Of a stretch of 23,509 nt of DNA, positions 1 through 8,056 are shown piece by piece (the stretch's first letter is position 1; each line of letters opens with the position of its first letter). Under the pieces are notes generated by a model. The model was not told the origin of the DNA, did no database searches, and worked only from the letters and a program-made list of their open reading frames with translations. The position numbers were made by a program, and so were the translations under genes. This stretch comes from Candidatus Bathyarchaeota archaeon (GTDB lineage Archaea > Thermoproteota > Bathyarchaeia > Bathyarchaeales > SOJC01). The DNA lies in assembly GCA_030608925.1 (NCBI GenBank), contig JAUWDF010000002.1, forward strand, positions 1 through 23,509, written 5' to 3'.

Positions 1-2
1 CA

Positions 3-476
3 CAGAAGCTATTGCGTAGAGGCTTCATCACAAATGAGCAGGTGATAGATGCAAGCATGTATTGTGAGGAAGTCGGAATAAAGATACGCCTACAGAATAT
101 GATAGGGCTTCCTGTGGATGACCCGTTATCAGATGCGCTAGAAACTTTAGAAATGAACCAGTATATCAATCCCACAGACTCATGGGCGGCTATATTTCAG
201 CCTTTCCCAAAGACAGACTTGTGGCAACATAGCGTTGACAAGGGGCTTATAACAGAGAATACTCCTGCACAGGCATTCTATGAACATACCCCATTAGCTA
301 TAGAGAACGCGGATAAAATAAACAGACTACACAAGTGGTGGTTCTTCGCTATAAAATATCAATGGCCCATAGAGCTAGTGAAAATATTGTTGGACACGCC
401 CTTGACAGCAAAACAAGAACAAAGAATTCAAGAATACAGGTGGGACGTAGCTAAGAAGCTACTCTACGAAATGTAA
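3..476 (+). CDS. Radical SAM protein, C-terminal part (5' end outside window)
   Basis: The reading frame is open to the left edge, so this is the 3' part of a longer gene; the TTG at 12 is only an internal codon. The visible 158 residues look like the end of a B12-binding/radical SAM protein. A segment IGLPVDDPLSDALETLEMN is followed by WAAIFQPFPKTDL, the pattern seen at the end of the radical SAM barrel in this superfamily, and then by a helical tail rich in W, Y and K. The CxxxCxxC iron-sulfur motif would lie upstream and cannot be seen. Members of this group carry out radical methylations and rearrangements, but the substrate here is unknown. An epimerase gene follows after 10 bases and glycosyltransferases come next, so a role in making or altering a sugar or other virion modification is an inference. 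The superfamily call is fairly sure; the function is not. Confidence 0.72.
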   Translation, partial: QKLLRRGFITNEQVIDASMYCEEVGIKIRLQNMIGLPVDDPLSDALETLEMNQYINPTDSWAAIFQPFPKTDLWQHSVDKGLITENTPAQAFYEHTPLAIENADKINRLHKWWFFAIKYQWPIELVKILLDTPLTAKQEQRIQEYRWDVAKKLLYEM

Positions 477-486
477 GGAGAGGGTT

Positions 487-1443
487 ATGAAAAAAACTGC
501 ATTAGTTTGTGGAGCGGGAGGTTTTATAGGAAACCATCTTGTAACTAGATTAGTACACGAAGGTTTCGACGTAACAGGCGTGGATTTAGTTTATCCAGAA
601 TATAACAAAACAGATGCCCATACTTTTTGTATTGGGGATTTACGAAGTCAGGCGGCGTGTGACGCACTCTTTATTAATAAACATTATGACGAGGTTTATC
701 AACTGGCGGCTGATATGGGAGGGGCGGGCTATATTTTCACTGGCGTACACGACGCAGATATTATACACAACTCCGCATTGATAAATCTTAATATCATTGA
801 ACGTTGTGTTCAAACAGGCGTTGGAAAAGTATTCTTTTCATCCAGTGCTTGTGTATATAACTTGAACAATCAGCTAGAACCTGACAACCCTCGCTGTGAT
901 GAGGCATCAGCTATTCCAGCATACCCCGACAGTGACTATGGTTGGGAGAAGTTGTTCAGCGAACGGCTTTATTTAGCCTACAATAGAAATTATGACATAC
1001 CGATTGCGATAGCAAGGTTCCACAATATTTTTGGACCTCGTGGTGCATGGAACAATGGTAAAGAGAAAGCACCAGCCGCAATCTGTAGAAAAATAGCTGA
1101 GCCTACAGACCACATAGAAATATGGGGCGATGGAAAACAGACCAGAAGTTTTCTTTACATAGATGAGTGCTTAGACGGAGTAAGAAAGCTAATGGACTCT
1201 GACTTCATGGAACCAGTTAACATAGGCTCTGACGAGATGATTTCTATTGATGACTTAGCTAAGATGGTTATGAATATCGCTGGCATAGAAAAGGAAATCA
1301 AACACATAGACGGACCTCTTGGTGTTAGAGGAAGAAGCTCGGATAATGAACTTATATATAAAAAGCTAGGCTGGAAACCAGCCTTGAAGTTGTATGATGG
1401 CATGGTTATTTTATATAAGTGGGTGGAGCAAGAGATAAAATGA
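487..1443 (+). CDS. GDP-mannose 3',5'-epimerase-like NAD-dependent epimerase (extended SDR)
   Basis: This 318-residue protein is an extended short-chain dehydrogenase/reductase. It has the N-terminal NAD-binding motif GAGGFIG (9-15), then AADMGGAGYI (74-83), SSSACVY (118-124), YGWEK (151-155), RFHNIFGPRG (177-186), KEKAPAA (192-198) and the C-terminal VNIGSDEM (244-251) and GPLGVRGRSSDN (276-287). These match plant GDP-mannose 3',5'-epimerase (GME), as I recall it, better than generic sugar epimerases. C122, Y151, K155 and K194 align with Arabidopsis GME C145, Y174, K178 and K217 at a constant offset of 23. The known enzyme converts GDP-D-mannose to GDP-L-galactose (and GDP-L-gulose) in the cytosol. 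AAGGAG at 476-481 precedes the start. The stop overlaps the next start as ATGA, so translation of the two is probably coupled. The product sugar is inferred from motifs; another GDP-sugar epimerase is the main alternative. Confidence 0.88.
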   Translation: MKKTALVCGAGGFIGNHLVTRLVHEGFDVTGVDLVYPEYNKTDAHTFCIGDLRSQAACDALFINKHYDEVYQLAADMGGAGYIFTGVHDADIIHNSALINLNIIERCVQTGVGKVFFSSSACVYNLNNQLEPDNPRCDEASAIPAYPDSDYGWEKLFSERLYLAYNRNYDIPIAIARFHNIFGPRGAWNNGKEKAPAAICRKIAEPTDHIEIWGDGKQTRSFLYIDECLDGVRKLMDSDFMEPVNIGSDEMISIDDLAKMVMNIAGIEKEIKHIDGPLGVRGRSSDNELIYKKLGWKPALKLYDGMVILYKWVEQEIK

Positions 1444-2309
1444 ATGATGCAGTAGTTTTTTATAATCATTTTGGAAACGGAGACATCTTTGAATCCAGAG
1501 AATTCGTAAAAGAATACATGGAAAAGATACCGGCGAAGGACTATTACTATGCTCATGGAAAGCCCCCAAGAATTTTGGCGGATATTCCAGAGCTTCAATT
1601 TACAGACGTAACAGAAATCATGGACGGCATGAATGCAATTACCTTAGTAAATGGTACAATTTATATTAATACTTGGATAGGCAGGGATGGAAGATATGTG
1701 CTACCAGGAATTGGTTGTACGGTTGAAAAACTGTACGAAATGCATAATGACATACTCACCGCCCTAGGAATTAGACGTTTAGAAAAAGAAATGTTTGACT
1801 ATATTCCTAACATTGATTATTCATACTATAACATAAGCTACGTCCAAGAGTTTTTAGACGACCACCCTAAGCAGAAAGTTTTAATTTCCAATGGAAATGT
1901 TTATTCTAATCAAGCAGTGAACTTCGACTTTACACCAGCAGTTGATATGCTGGCGAAGGTTATGCCAGAGGTTACTTTTATTCTGACTCAGGATGCGGAT
2001 ATTTCTAGGGACAATGTAATTTTCACATCAGACATTATAGAGACAGATGATGGATTTGACCTCAATGAGATTTCTTACCTAAGCATCTTTTGTGACACGC
2101 ATGTTGGAAGAAGTTCAGGTCCGCATGTTTTCGCACAGGTGAGGGAAAATTGGTTGGACTCAAACAAGGTGTCTCTATCATTCACAAACATGGAGTGTGC
2201 ATCACACTTCGTCTGGAGACTTCAAACGAACATGAAGAAACGCTGGTCTGGAAGTACTGATGTAGCTGGCGTATACCAAGCAATGTTCGATGCGGTAAGG
2301 AGAATATAA
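1440..2309 (+). CDS. Glycosyltransferase-like protein (GT-B-like, tentative)
   Basis: This 289-residue protein starts at ATG 1440, which overlaps the upstream stop (ATGA) and has GGAG at 1425-1428. A GTG at 1419 in the same frame would lengthen the overlap and is less likely. The N-terminus has a short strand followed by the turn HFGNGDIFESREFV (10-23), typical of a Rossmann-like glycosyltransferase or glycan-synthesis fold. The second half has a strand KVLISNGNV (146-154), a strand-helix unit around 166-183 (VTFILTQD), and a loop VGRSSGP (222-228) placed where nucleotide-sugar binding loops lie in heptosyltransferase-like GT-B proteins. No complete catalytic signature was recognised. It sits between an epimerase and a GT2 enzyme with zero intergenic space, which supports a role in sugar transfer. 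It may instead be an accessory glycan-processing protein without transferase activity. Confidence 0.5.
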   Translation: MNDAVVFYNHFGNGDIFESREFVKEYMEKIPAKDYYYAHGKPPRILADIPELQFTDVTEIMDGMNAITLVNGTIYINTWIGRDGRYVLPGIGCTVEKLYEMHNDILTALGIRRLEKEMFDYIPNIDYSYYNISYVQEFLDDHPKQKVLISNGNVYSNQAVNFDFTPAVDMLAKVMPEVTFILTQDADISRDNVIFTSDIIETDDGFDLNEISYLSIFCDTHVGRSSGPHVFAQVRENWLDSNKVSLSFTNMECASHFVWRLQTNMKKRWSGSTDVAGVYQAMFDAVRRI

Positions 2310-3248
2310 ATGACAACACTTATAGGTATGGTAGCATTTGGAAACTTGCCATTTACTAAGATGGCTATAGAATCCATTGAGGAAACGACAACGGAACCAT
2401 ATGAAATTTTCGTTGTAGTTGGAAAACCAGGTGACGTAGAGACAGCGGAATGGCTGAGTATGGAGGGCATTCCACACATAGTTCATCAGAAGAACATGGG
2501 CTTTCCTAGCTCATTAAACGATATTCTTGACTACACTTGGAAAGACAACGACTTTGATAACTTAGTCATCATGGGAAACGATGTAATAGCTTTGCCGTAT
2601 GCCATTGATTCTCTAATCAAAGTATCTGACACCACTGACTACATTTGGATAAGTGCATCTGAGATTGATGTTAGAGTATTCTGCTCTCAACGTCCCGAAG
2701 TAGGAAAGTATTTCTATGGTGCGAACTATATTTTCAGAGACTTCGATGCTAGACCGTGGAAGGAATTTCCACTGGATGTATCTCCAGAGATTTCTATAAA
2801 TCCTGATATATCTCTGAAAGATTGTCATAACCTGAGCATTTTTAAGAGGGACATCTTTGACAAGCTTGGGTACACGGACGTAAATTTCTATCCAGCTTAC
2901 TACGAGGATAACGACTTTGTACGCAGGGCTATTCTTGATGGGACTATAAGAGACAAGTCAAAATTTCTAGACAATGCGCTCTATTTTCACTTTTGGAGTA
3001 GAACTATTAAACAAGAAACAGGAGGCTCTACCCACGAATATTTCAGAAACAATGAGGCTTTTTATAGACTAAAGTGGGGAGGTTTGTGGGGAAACGAAAC
3101 ATTCGACCTCCCATTTGACGGGGAAACTCATGGACTAACCCCTGAAGTTATGTTGGAATCAACTATTAAAATTGAATCCAGAGATAACGAGGAAAAAATC
3201 GTTGACTACTGGATAGCTCATCGAGGAAGCTCTCTGTATGGCAATTAA
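2310..3248 (+). CDS. Glycosyltransferase family 2-like (GT-A fold)
   Basis: This 312-residue protein begins right after the upstream stop, with AAGGAG at 2297-2302 seven bases before the ATG. Its order of elements is that of GT2 enzymes: an N-terminal strand and helix (LIGMVAFGN, 4-12, then TKMAIESI), a second strand YEIFVVVG (31-38), the motif NMGFPSSLN (62-70), comparable to the NxGxxxAxN segment, and LVIMGNDVI (85-93), in which N90-D91 occupies the place of the metal-binding DXD. An acidic YYEDNDF (197-203) matches the usual ED catalytic-base region. The role is transfer of a sugar from a nucleotide sugar to an unknown acceptor, possibly virion protein or DNA. No membrane segments are seen, so it is probably cytosolic. 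Its end overlaps the terminase start by 11 bases, tying sugar and packaging genes into one transcript. Confidence 0.75.
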   Translation: MTTLIGMVAFGNLPFTKMAIESIEETTTEPYEIFVVVGKPGDVETAEWLSMEGIPHIVHQKNMGFPSSLNDILDYTWKDNDFDNLVIMGNDVIALPYAIDSLIKVSDTTDYIWISASEIDVRVFCSQRPEVGKYFYGANYIFRDFDARPWKEFPLDVSPEISINPDISLKDCHNLSIFKRDIFDKLGYTDVNFYPAYYEDNDFVRRAILDGTIRDKSKFLDNALYFHFWSRTIKQETGGSTHEYFRNNEAFYRLKWGGLWGNETFDLPFDGETHGLTPEVMLESTIKIESRDNEEKIVDYWIAHRGSSLYGN

Positions 3249-4803
3249 AGAGAAAGTAAGTCAAGAAGATTGGATGCTTTACAATGTCATATCCCATCCA
3301 GTTTTGTGTGGAGAATTCCTAGAAACACTCGAACAAGACCCTAGGGATAAGGTTCCTTGGGAATTTACTTGGTATCAAAAAGAGTTCATTTGTGATTTCG
3401 CTCACTTTGTTTCATTTTGTTGTGCTCGTACTGTAGGAAAGACCGTAGCATTGACCCACATTATCATCTGGATTTTGGTAAACAGGGTCTACCCTGGGGA
3501 TTACATTACTTACACTGTGCCAAACAAAGTTCACCTTACACCCGTTTGGGATAACCTAGTAAGAAAATTCAGGGGGAATGAAATCCTAAGACACTTCCTT
3601 CCAGTGGGTAAAGGCATTAACTCATCTGACCATAACATTAGATTGTTAACAGGAATGTCTTTGGATTGCCGAATAGCAGGTACCTCGGGTACCGGTGCTC
3701 CGGTAGTCGGTATGCATACGCCTTTTCAAGCACTAGACGAGGCATCTTTTTATCCTTGGGGAACGTGGATTGAACTTCAGCCCACATTAAACTCCTGGCA
3801 AAGAGGATTTAGACAGATAGTATCTGGAGTTCCACTAGGGCTTCGTGAAAGAAACGTTTTATATTATGCAGACATAATAGACGACACTTATACTAAACAT
3901 CGAATATCAGCACATCAAAACCCTCGCTATGACAGCGAACAAGAAGAAAGAAACCTTATAAAATATAGGGGTGCTGATTCAGAAGATTATATTCATCACG
4001 TTTTAGGTCGTCACGGCACTCCATCATTCTCAGTATTTGATAGAAGCCTAATGCTAATAAAGCAGTATCCAGTTCACAAAATAAAGTTGTCAGGATTAAA
4101 ACACGAAACGTTAGATTCAATTCTTGCATATTTAGCGGCACTCCCAACAATAGATACACCACACGACTACACACTAGTAGGAGTAGACCTTGGCTACACT
4201 GAACCAACAGCTATAATGATTATGTACGCCAAGAATCAAACCTTCTACTGGCACGCTCGAATAGAACTAACGAAGGTTCCATATCCAACACAGAAAGCAA
4301 TCTTTGATTGGTTGGATACAAGATTTGGAAGATTTGATATTATTGGAATGGATGCTGGACATGCTGGAAAGAGCGTAACACAGGACTTGTTACAAGCAGA
4401 CGGTTACTTACATAAAGAGTTTGATAAAAGATTAATTCCTGTAGAATTTTCGTCAAACATAATTTTAGGAATTGATGCCGATGGCGAAGAAATCAAAACC
4501 AAGCTACGCCCATTCTCGGTGTCTTTAGCACAGGAGTTTACAAACTCCCACAAGCTAATATATTCCAGTACAGACATGGGGCTTGTAACAGAATTAGAGC
4601 GAATGACGTATACAAAAACTCCAAGAGGAGATATCGTATACAAGACTCTCACAATGAGAGGCGGAGAGAAGGGCGAGGACCACCATACAGCGGCACTGCT
4701 CTGTGCTATGGTGGCTCACTACACTCTCCGTGACCAAAGAATTTACAGACCAAAATCAAGACGGTTAGCCCAACCTTCTTGGAGAGCACAACCGAGGGTA
4801 TAA
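3238..4803 (+). CDS. terL: Terminase large subunit (packaging ATPase/nuclease)
   Basis: This 521-residue protein has both terminase domains. In the ATPase part, Walker A is ARTVGKT (63-69), Walker B is FQALDEAS (163-170) and the coupling segment is VSGVP (195-199). The nuclease part has the RNase H-like acidic residues D317 in VGVDLGY, D372 in GMDAGH and D481 in EDHHTAAL. Together with the portal, the enzyme pumps phage DNA into the prohead and cuts the concatemer. GAGGA at 3223-3227 lies ten bases before the ATG. No small terminase gene lies next to it, as is common in other phages; glycosyltransferase genes occupy that place. TerS may lie upstream of the window, be too divergent to recognise, or be absent. 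The gene ends four bases before the portal gene. The assignment is firm. Confidence 0.95.
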   Translation: MAIKEKVSQEDWMLYNVISHPVLCGEFLETLEQDPRDKVPWEFTWYQKEFICDFAHFVSFCCARTVGKTVALTHIIIWILVNRVYPGDYITYTVPNKVHLTPVWDNLVRKFRGNEILRHFLPVGKGINSSDHNIRLLTGMSLDCRIAGTSGTGAPVVGMHTPFQALDEASFYPWGTWIELQPTLNSWQRGFRQIVSGVPLGLRERNVLYYADIIDDTYTKHRISAHQNPRYDSEQEERNLIKYRGADSEDYIHHVLGRHGTPSFSVFDRSLMLIKQYPVHKIKLSGLKHETLDSILAYLAALPTIDTPHDYTLVGVDLGYTEPTAIMIMYAKNQTFYWHARIELTKVPYPTQKAIFDWLDTRFGRFDIIGMDAGHAGKSVTQDLLQADGYLHKEFDKRLIPVEFSSNIILGIDADGEEIKTKLRPFSVSLAQEFTNSHKLIYSSTDMGLVTELERMTYTKTPRGDIVYKTLTMRGGEKGEDHHTAALLCAMVAHYTLRDQRIYRPKSRRLAQPSWRAQPRV

Positions 4804-4807
4804 GAAA

Positions 4808-6337
4808 ATGACTACAAAAGAAGCAACCGCAGTTATAGAAACTCCATTAGCTAGTGCCAGTACACAGTATAGTGTTTCATGGCCTTGGTATGGTCAAACT
4901 ACTACAGGAGTTTGGTCGCCCTCAGATGTTGATAAGTTAGAATTCACAAAACATGGCGACTGGTCGAGAGTTGTTCAAGACTGTAGATATTACTACAAAC
5001 GTGACCCGTTTGTTGCTACAGTAATAAACAAAATCATTGACATGGCTATCAATGATATTATAATTCGACCTGGTGAAGCCAGAGATTCTATTCAGAATAT
5101 TGTTCAAGGAATTAAACATCCGTTGTTGCAATTCCTTAGAGGTGCATCTTTAGAATATCTTTCATCTGGACTTGTACTTCCAGAGATTTCATTTACGGAA
5201 GTCGAGAGAGATGAACTCCACGCTTTAGGAATTAAAAGGTTTTCAAAACTGTTACTTCCTACAGATATGTGGGTCAGAGATGCGGCAACTATCGTTGTAA
5301 AAGACCCCTTTATTGGCGGAAAGAAATCTTACTTCATGAAGATTACTGATGAGATGCAGTACTTCATTAAGAATAAGGGCACATACTCCGATGGGACAAA
5401 AGACCTTGAACTATATCAGCAACTATTAGAAGAATATCCTGAAATCGTTAGAGCAGTTCTGGCAGGAGAAACCCAAATTAAATTGGAAAATCCGATGGTA
5501 ATTCAGTACAGAACTTTATCAAGCGACTCCTATCCTACTCCGTATCTCTATCCCGCACTTGAATCATTAAAGCATAAGAGAAATCTAAAGAGAATGGATT
5601 ATTCCATTGCCGCTAGAGTTATCACAGCCATTCAATTGTTCAAGATGGGTAGTGATGAATACCCTCTTACTGAGGACAATGAGGACCAATTGGAGTCTCT
5701 AAAGCAAGAAGTAATGTGGAGAGAAAGCCAAAGTGACAAGCAGATGGAAAGAATTTTTCAGCTATTTGGCAACCACACACTTGATGTTTCATGGGTTATG
5801 CCAGATGTTGAAGCTCTGTTAGATGAATCAAAGTATCGCTCAGTCAATCAAGACATAGCAGTAGCACTAGGATTTCCTAGAATCTTGATTACTGGTGAGA
5901 CAGAGCGCACACAAACATCTGACCCCGACATTGCAACGATTTCACCATTGAATACAATGGAGAGAATCCGTGAATCAATATTCCCCATAGTACATAGGAT
6001 TATTGATACAATAGTTAAAGAGAATAACTTAGGTGGACAGCCTATTGTTGAATTCAAGCCTATTAATTTGATGGCGATGTCAGACTTCGTTTCTGGTATT
6101 GCAGAACTCTATAACACAGGAAACCTGTCAAGAGAGGACTATGATGCCGCATTCGGGTATAGTTTCTATGAACAAGTTGAAAAGAGAGTAGAAGAAAAAG
6201 CAATCATGGATGAAAAGAACCTTGATGAATTTGCACCAGTCCCACACTCTCCTCAACCTGGACAGCAGACTACTACTACTAAAAAGCCCGTAAAGAAACC
6301 AGCAAAGAAACCAGTAAAGAAGGCTACTGATGTCTAA
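4808..6337 (+). CDS. Portal protein
   Basis: This 509-residue protein lies directly after the terminase, at a length and place normal for the dodecameric portal at the capsid vertex, through which DNA enters and leaves. The N-terminal half has a W/Y-rich segment and a DPFVATVINKIID helix (around 72-84), as in SPP1/HK97-type portals. The middle holds a long charged helix region (around 290-315, including QEVMWRESQSDKQMER). Around 350-380 there is VNQDIAVALGFPRILITGE, which resembles the portal segment that precedes the stem/wing transition. The C-terminus is unusual: TTTT followed by a repeated KKP[V/A] motif (488-505), a flexible basic tail. GAGGG at 4794-4798 gives the ribosome binding site. 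The portal call rests on position, length and this pattern rather than on a single diagnostic motif. Confidence 0.88.
   Translation: MTTKEATAVIETPLASASTQYSVSWPWYGQTTTGVWSPSDVDKLEFTKHGDWSRVVQDCRYYYKRDPFVATVINKIIDMAINDIIIRPGEARDSIQNIVQGIKHPLLQFLRGASLEYLSSGLVLPEISFTEVERDELHALGIKRFSKLLLPTDMWVRDAATIVVKDPFIGGKKSYFMKITDEMQYFIKNKGTYSDGTKDLELYQQLLEEYPEIVRAVLAGETQIKLENPMVIQYRTLSSDSYPTPYLYPALESLKHKRNLKRMDYSIAARVITAIQLFKMGSDEYPLTEDNEDQLESLKQEVMWRESQSDKQMERIFQLFGNHTLDVSWVMPDVEALLDESKYRSVNQDIAVALGFPRILITGETERTQTSDPDIATISPLNTMERIRESIFPIVHRIIDTIVKENNLGGQPIVEFKPINLMAMSDFVSGIAELYNTGNLSREDYDAAFGYSFYEQVEKRVEEKAIMDEKNLDEFAPVPHSPQPGQQTTTTKKPVKKPAKKPVKKATDV
6281..6322 (+). repeat. 12-base repeats encoding a KKP[V/A] basic tail in the portal gene
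   Basis: Three near-identical 12-base units encode KKPV, KKPA and KKPV, followed by a final KK. They are preceded by four tandem ACT triplets (6269-6280) coding for four threonines. The repeat resembles Lys/Pro-rich tails of histone H1-like proteins and could bind nucleic acid, but no function is shown by the sequence. Such short repeats can gain or lose units by slippage. Confidence 0.85.
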
Positions 6338-6371
6338 ATTGATGAAAAGTAATGGCAATTGAGGGTATACA

Positions 6372-7454
6372 ATGGATATAAAAACAACCAATATTGTTAC
6401 AGATATTGTAGAATTAAGTACAGAGGATAGAAAAAATCTACCTAAAGAGGTTTCTGCGGCAGTTTCAAAGAACCCTACTCTAAAATGGATTAAATTTATT
6501 CTTACTGATGACGCTCCTAACGCGAATATGCAGAGAATTCCCGTAGAGGAATTCGCAAATTTAGTTAGAACTGGTATACATATGCCTATAAAAATGTCTC
6601 AAGGTTACGTTCGAGATGGGCATGAGTACTCAGTTCCAATTGGTTCAATTGCAAGTTTAGTTGAACAAGAACACCATGTAGAAGGCATTGCTGGACTCTG
6701 GAGGAAAGAATTTCCTGGAGAAGTAGACCTTCTCGAAGAAATGACCGCCAGCGATGAAAAACCACAACTTTCTTGGGAACTCTTATATAGAGCTTCCGTA
6801 ATAGAAGATGATGGTACAGAGGCTTTTCATAACGTTGCTCTCGCCGCGGCTACCGTAGTTGGTATTCCGGCATATGAAGGGAGAACTCCCATCGTTTTGA
6901 TGGCATCTAAACACGAAAGTGATGCTGACTATAAGATTAAAATAGAGGAGTATGACAAGATGGAGGAAAAACTTAAGACACTCCAGACTCAAGTTGACTC
7001 ACTCACGGCGACTAATAAGGAACTTGAAACCAGCTTTTCTACCTTGAAAGAGGAACATAAAACTTTGAAGGGTGAATTGGAGAAAGTTACTGCTGAGAAG
7101 GAAGAACTCGCAGAGTTCAAATCCGGAATTGATGCTGAAAAAGCAGAGGCAGATAAACTAGCTTCCATTTTGAAGCTCTTTGAAGATGCTGAACTAACAG
7201 TTCCCGCTGAGTACCTTGAGAATGAAGAAAAGAAAGCCAGTTTGCTTGATATGGATACAAAACAACTTGAATTCTTCTTGCACGAAATCTCTCTCTTTGC
7301 TTCCGCTAAGGAAGATGAGGAGGAAGGTGGAGAAGAAGAAGCAAGTAAGCATCTTGGTTCAAAAATTCGTTTAAATCCTAAAGCTGATAAGTCGAAAGAT
7401 TTGTCAACCAAGGATATTGCGAAAGCCCTAAAATCCAGAGATGGAGGTAAATAA
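6372..7454 (+). CDS. Capsid scaffold / prohead protease-like protein
   Basis: This 360-residue protein lies between portal and capsid genes, the usual place of the prohead protease and scaffold. Residues 1-180 form a globular domain with LSWELLYRASV (133-143) and VALAAATVVGIPAYEGRTP (155-173). A strand followed by a 'G-PAY-GRTP' turn is a pattern I associate with the C-terminal part of phage prohead protease or capsid-maturation domains. Residues about 187-265 are a long coiled coil rich in E, K and L, as expected for a scaffold. An acidic stretch (EDEEEGGEEE, near 317-326) and a basic C-terminus follow; a basic end would fit binding to the capsid protein. H70 and S134 could be catalytic, but I cannot prove protease activity. 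A scaffold with an inactive or divergent protease domain is equally possible. GAGGG at 6361-6365 is the ribosome binding site. Confidence 0.65.
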   Translation: MDIKTTNIVTDIVELSTEDRKNLPKEVSAAVSKNPTLKWIKFILTDDAPNANMQRIPVEEFANLVRTGIHMPIKMSQGYVRDGHEYSVPIGSIASLVEQEHHVEGIAGLWRKEFPGEVDLLEEMTASDEKPQLSWELLYRASVIEDDGTEAFHNVALAAATVVGIPAYEGRTPIVLMASKHESDADYKIKIEEYDKMEEKLKTLQTQVDSLTATNKELETSFSTLKEEHKTLKGELEKVTAEKEELAEFKSGIDAEKAEADKLASILKLFEDAELTVPAEYLENEEKKASLLDMDTKQLEFFLHEISLFASAKEDEEEGGEEEASKHLGSKIRLNPKADKSKDLSTKDIAKALKSRDGGK

Positions 7455-7456
7455 CG

Positions 7457-8032
7457 ATGGAAATTAATAAGTTTACTGATATTCGGGGCGTGATTGCTAA
7501 TGAGGATATCGTTGAAGGTCGTATGGGCTTTATTGCTCCCAACGCCTTTACAGCAGGTTATAACTTTGGAAGTCGACTGGATTGGATACCTGGCATTTCT
7601 TTGCCAACATCCGACGCAGAAGCGGCTCTCTCCAAGTTTGTTGTAACTTGGCGTGTCCCTGACCAGTCACTACCCATGTATTTACCGGAACCTCACGTTC
7701 CGTGGGCACTTCGCAGAGGCTTTGATAAAGAAGCTAACTTACCGTTGACGAGTACTACGGTTCACCTGACTTGGCCTGGCTCCAAGCATGGTCAGACTAT
7801 TCCTTCGGGACATCTGTGCCTTGCTTTTGGTGGCGGTGTATTCACATTCCCCTCGGGGCATTATGTGAATAGTGCTAATATTATGATTACAGGTAATCCG
7901 ATTTCGGTTGAAGGCACTGATTCTGGTGCTGACCAAGGAAAGCCCGAATATAGTACTACTCAGGTAGTCGGTTACGTCGAATACTATGATACCAGCAATG
8001 GTTATCTAACAGTAAGAACTCTAAACCCATAA
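7457..8032 (+). CDS. Putative capsid decoration/stabilisation protein
   Basis: This 191-residue protein has no recognised family motif. It is rich in G, T, S, P and aromatic residues with short predicted beta strands and almost no helix, fitting a beta-sandwich that coats a capsid. It lies directly before the major capsid gene with a good ribosome binding site (GGAGG at 7443-7447, nine bases before the ATG). Its arginine codons are mostly CGN (5 of 7 by hand count), like the capsid and tail tube genes and unlike the AGA-rich rest of the window, which suggests high expression. A decoration (lambda gpD-like) or head-fibre base role follows from position, fold type and codon use. It could also be a minor capsid component of another kind. 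Confidence 0.5.
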   Translation: MEINKFTDIRGVIANEDIVEGRMGFIAPNAFTAGYNFGSRLDWIPGISLPTSDAEAALSKFVVTWRVPDQSLPMYLPEPHVPWALRRGFDKEANLPLTSTTVHLTWPGSKHGQTIPSGHLCLAFGGGVFTFPSGHYVNSANIMITGNPISVEGTDSGADQGKPEYSTTQVVGYVEYYDTSNGYLTVRTLNP

Positions 8033-8056
8033 AATTAATGGTGGAGATTTAAAATC

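Noticed and set aside
3680..3712. Cluster of short palindromes (GGTACC twice, ACCGGT) inside terL
   Set aside because: They code for the conserved AGTSGTGAPVVG segment and are best explained by codon chance.
6338..6371. Small frame MSKLMKSNGN overlapping the portal end
   Set aside because: Ten codons, no family match; part of the spacer before the next gene.
6989..7411. A 140-residue Ser-rich minus-strand frame
   Set aside because: It is the reverse reading of the Glu/Lys-rich coiled coil of the scaffold gene.
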